Assembly (NCBI GenBank): GCA_900545075.1
Contig: UQXT01000103.1
Coordinates: 1-6,761, forward strand
Direction: 5' to 3'
DNA length: 6,761 bases
Source: an uncultured Collinsella sp.
GTDB lineage: Bacteria > Actinomycetota > Coriobacteriia > Coriobacteriales > Coriobacteriaceae
Of this stretch, positions 6,392-6,761 are shown one piece after another (the stretch's first letter is position 1; the number at the start of each line of letters is the position of its first letter). The notes beneath the pieces were generated by a model. That model saw only the letters and a list, made by a program, of their open reading frames with translations. It did not search any database and was not told the origin of the DNA. Made by a program: the position numbers and the translations under genes.

Positions 6392-6420
6392 TTTAGCACT
6401 CGCAACGCCGGTCGTACACT
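6392..6420 (+). promoter_or_regulatory. Weak promoter candidate for the right-edge gene
   Basis: TTTAGC (6392-6397) and TACACT (6415-6420) are spaced 17 bases apart. They match the -35 and -10 consensus at three and four of six positions. Transcription would begin near 6427, giving a leader of about 24 bases. A 6-bp inverted repeat (6409-6414 with 6423-6428) overlaps the -10 and could be an operator or chance. The rest of the divergent gap 6259-6391 shows no gene or RNA that I recognise. Confidence 0.25.
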
Positions 6421-6450
6421 GCCGACCGCACAACATAGAAACGGACCGCC

Positions 6451-6761
6451 ATGGATTCTCTCAACGATTTGAACGAGCGCGTCGACGCCTTTGTCGGCAC
6501 CAGCTCCTTCGAGACGCCTGCCGCGACAAACGACCAAGCCCCCATCGATGTTCCCGCCGAGGTTCACGAGGACATCGTCGCCTCGGTCGACTTCTCCGAG
6601 GTAGAGCTTGCAGACGAATTTACCGAGCCCCAGGTGGCCGTAACTACCAACGGCCTTTTGCCCATGGAGCCGCTGCCCATCGACGGGCGCCTGCGCAAGG
6701 CGGCCCTCCGCATGCCCGATGAGATCGAGGAGGCCAGCGGCTTTACGCTCTTTGGCCGCCG
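6451..6761 (+). CDS. Unrecognised protein, N-terminal part, cut by window edge
   Basis: The frame is open from ATG 6451 to the end of the window, giving 103 residues and no stop. An in-frame TAG at 6436 and no alternative start codon between make the ATG firm. The ribosome site is weak (ACGGA, 6441-6445). Residues 1-72 are rich in Asp, Glu, Pro, Ala and Thr, lack a signal peptide or membrane segment, and look disordered. From about residue 75 (PMEPLPIDGRLRKAALRMPDEIEEASGFTLFGR) the composition becomes that of a folded domain, with a proline-rich linker and basic and acidic helix-forming stretches. No family was recognised. GC-rich third codon positions match the neighbouring genes. The defining domain probably lies beyond the window. 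Confidence 0.75.
   Translation, partial: MDSLNDLNERVDAFVGTSSFETPAATNDQAPIDVPAEVHEDIVASVDFSEVELADEFTEPQVAVTTNGLLPMEPLPIDGRLRKAALRMPDEIEEASGFTLFGR

Noticed and set aside
6393..6401. TTAGCACTC, identical to one half of the CIRCE heat-shock operator
   Set aside because: The second half after the 9-base spacer does not match, so no inverted repeat and no HrcA site is supported.

Overview
The window is GC-rich, gene-dense bacterial chromosome with GC-rich third codon positions, mostly good Shine-Dalgarno sites and short intergenic gaps. The gene content (QueA and QueH, a divergent methionyl-tRNA synthetase, a NOP2/Sun-type methyltransferase) and base usage fit a gut actinobacterium of the Coriobacteriia, Collinsella-like. 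This assignment is inference from style and remembered similarity, not from a marker gene. The content is mostly translation-related housekeeping. No phage, CRISPR, transposase, tRNA or rRNA was seen.

Left part (63-2525, minus strand): three co-directional genes, read right to left. They are a small multi-pass membrane zinc-metalloprotease-like protein (HELVH motif, DUF3267 type), queH and queA. QueA builds epoxyqueuosine on tRNA and QueH reduces it to queuosine, so two consecutive late steps of one pathway sit side by side. A perfect 13-bp-stem hairpin overlaps the queA stop codon.

Middle (2526-4808, plus strand): a divergent intergenic region of 132 bp with an extended -10 promoter candidate, then a 716-residue methionyl-tRNA-synthetase-family protein. 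It keeps the HIGH-type motif (HFGH) and plausible anticodon-binding residues, but its KMSKS loop reads KASSS followed by a proline run. It may be a second, divergent MetRS.

Intergenic 4809-4959: the most structured DNA in the window. It has a perfect 35-bp inverted repeat and an overlapping 16-bp hairpin that cannot form at the same time. The repeat core, built on GGGACGGGGAT, recurs with one mismatch in 22 bases at the queH start, so it looks like a dispersed intergenic element.

Right part (4960-6761): a RsmB/NOP2-type RNA m5C methyltransferase (plus); convergent to it, a 56-residue single-pass membrane protein (minus) with an excellent ribosome binding site; then a 192-bp divergent gap and the start of an unrecognised gene (plus) with an acidic, probably disordered N-terminus, cut by the window edge.

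The shared theme is tRNA and rRNA maturation plus aminoacylation. The metalloprotease, the small membrane protein and the truncated gene have no visible functional tie to it. I found no convincing new multi-gene system. The points most worth checking are the altered KMSKS loop, the intergenic repeat family and the small membrane protein.
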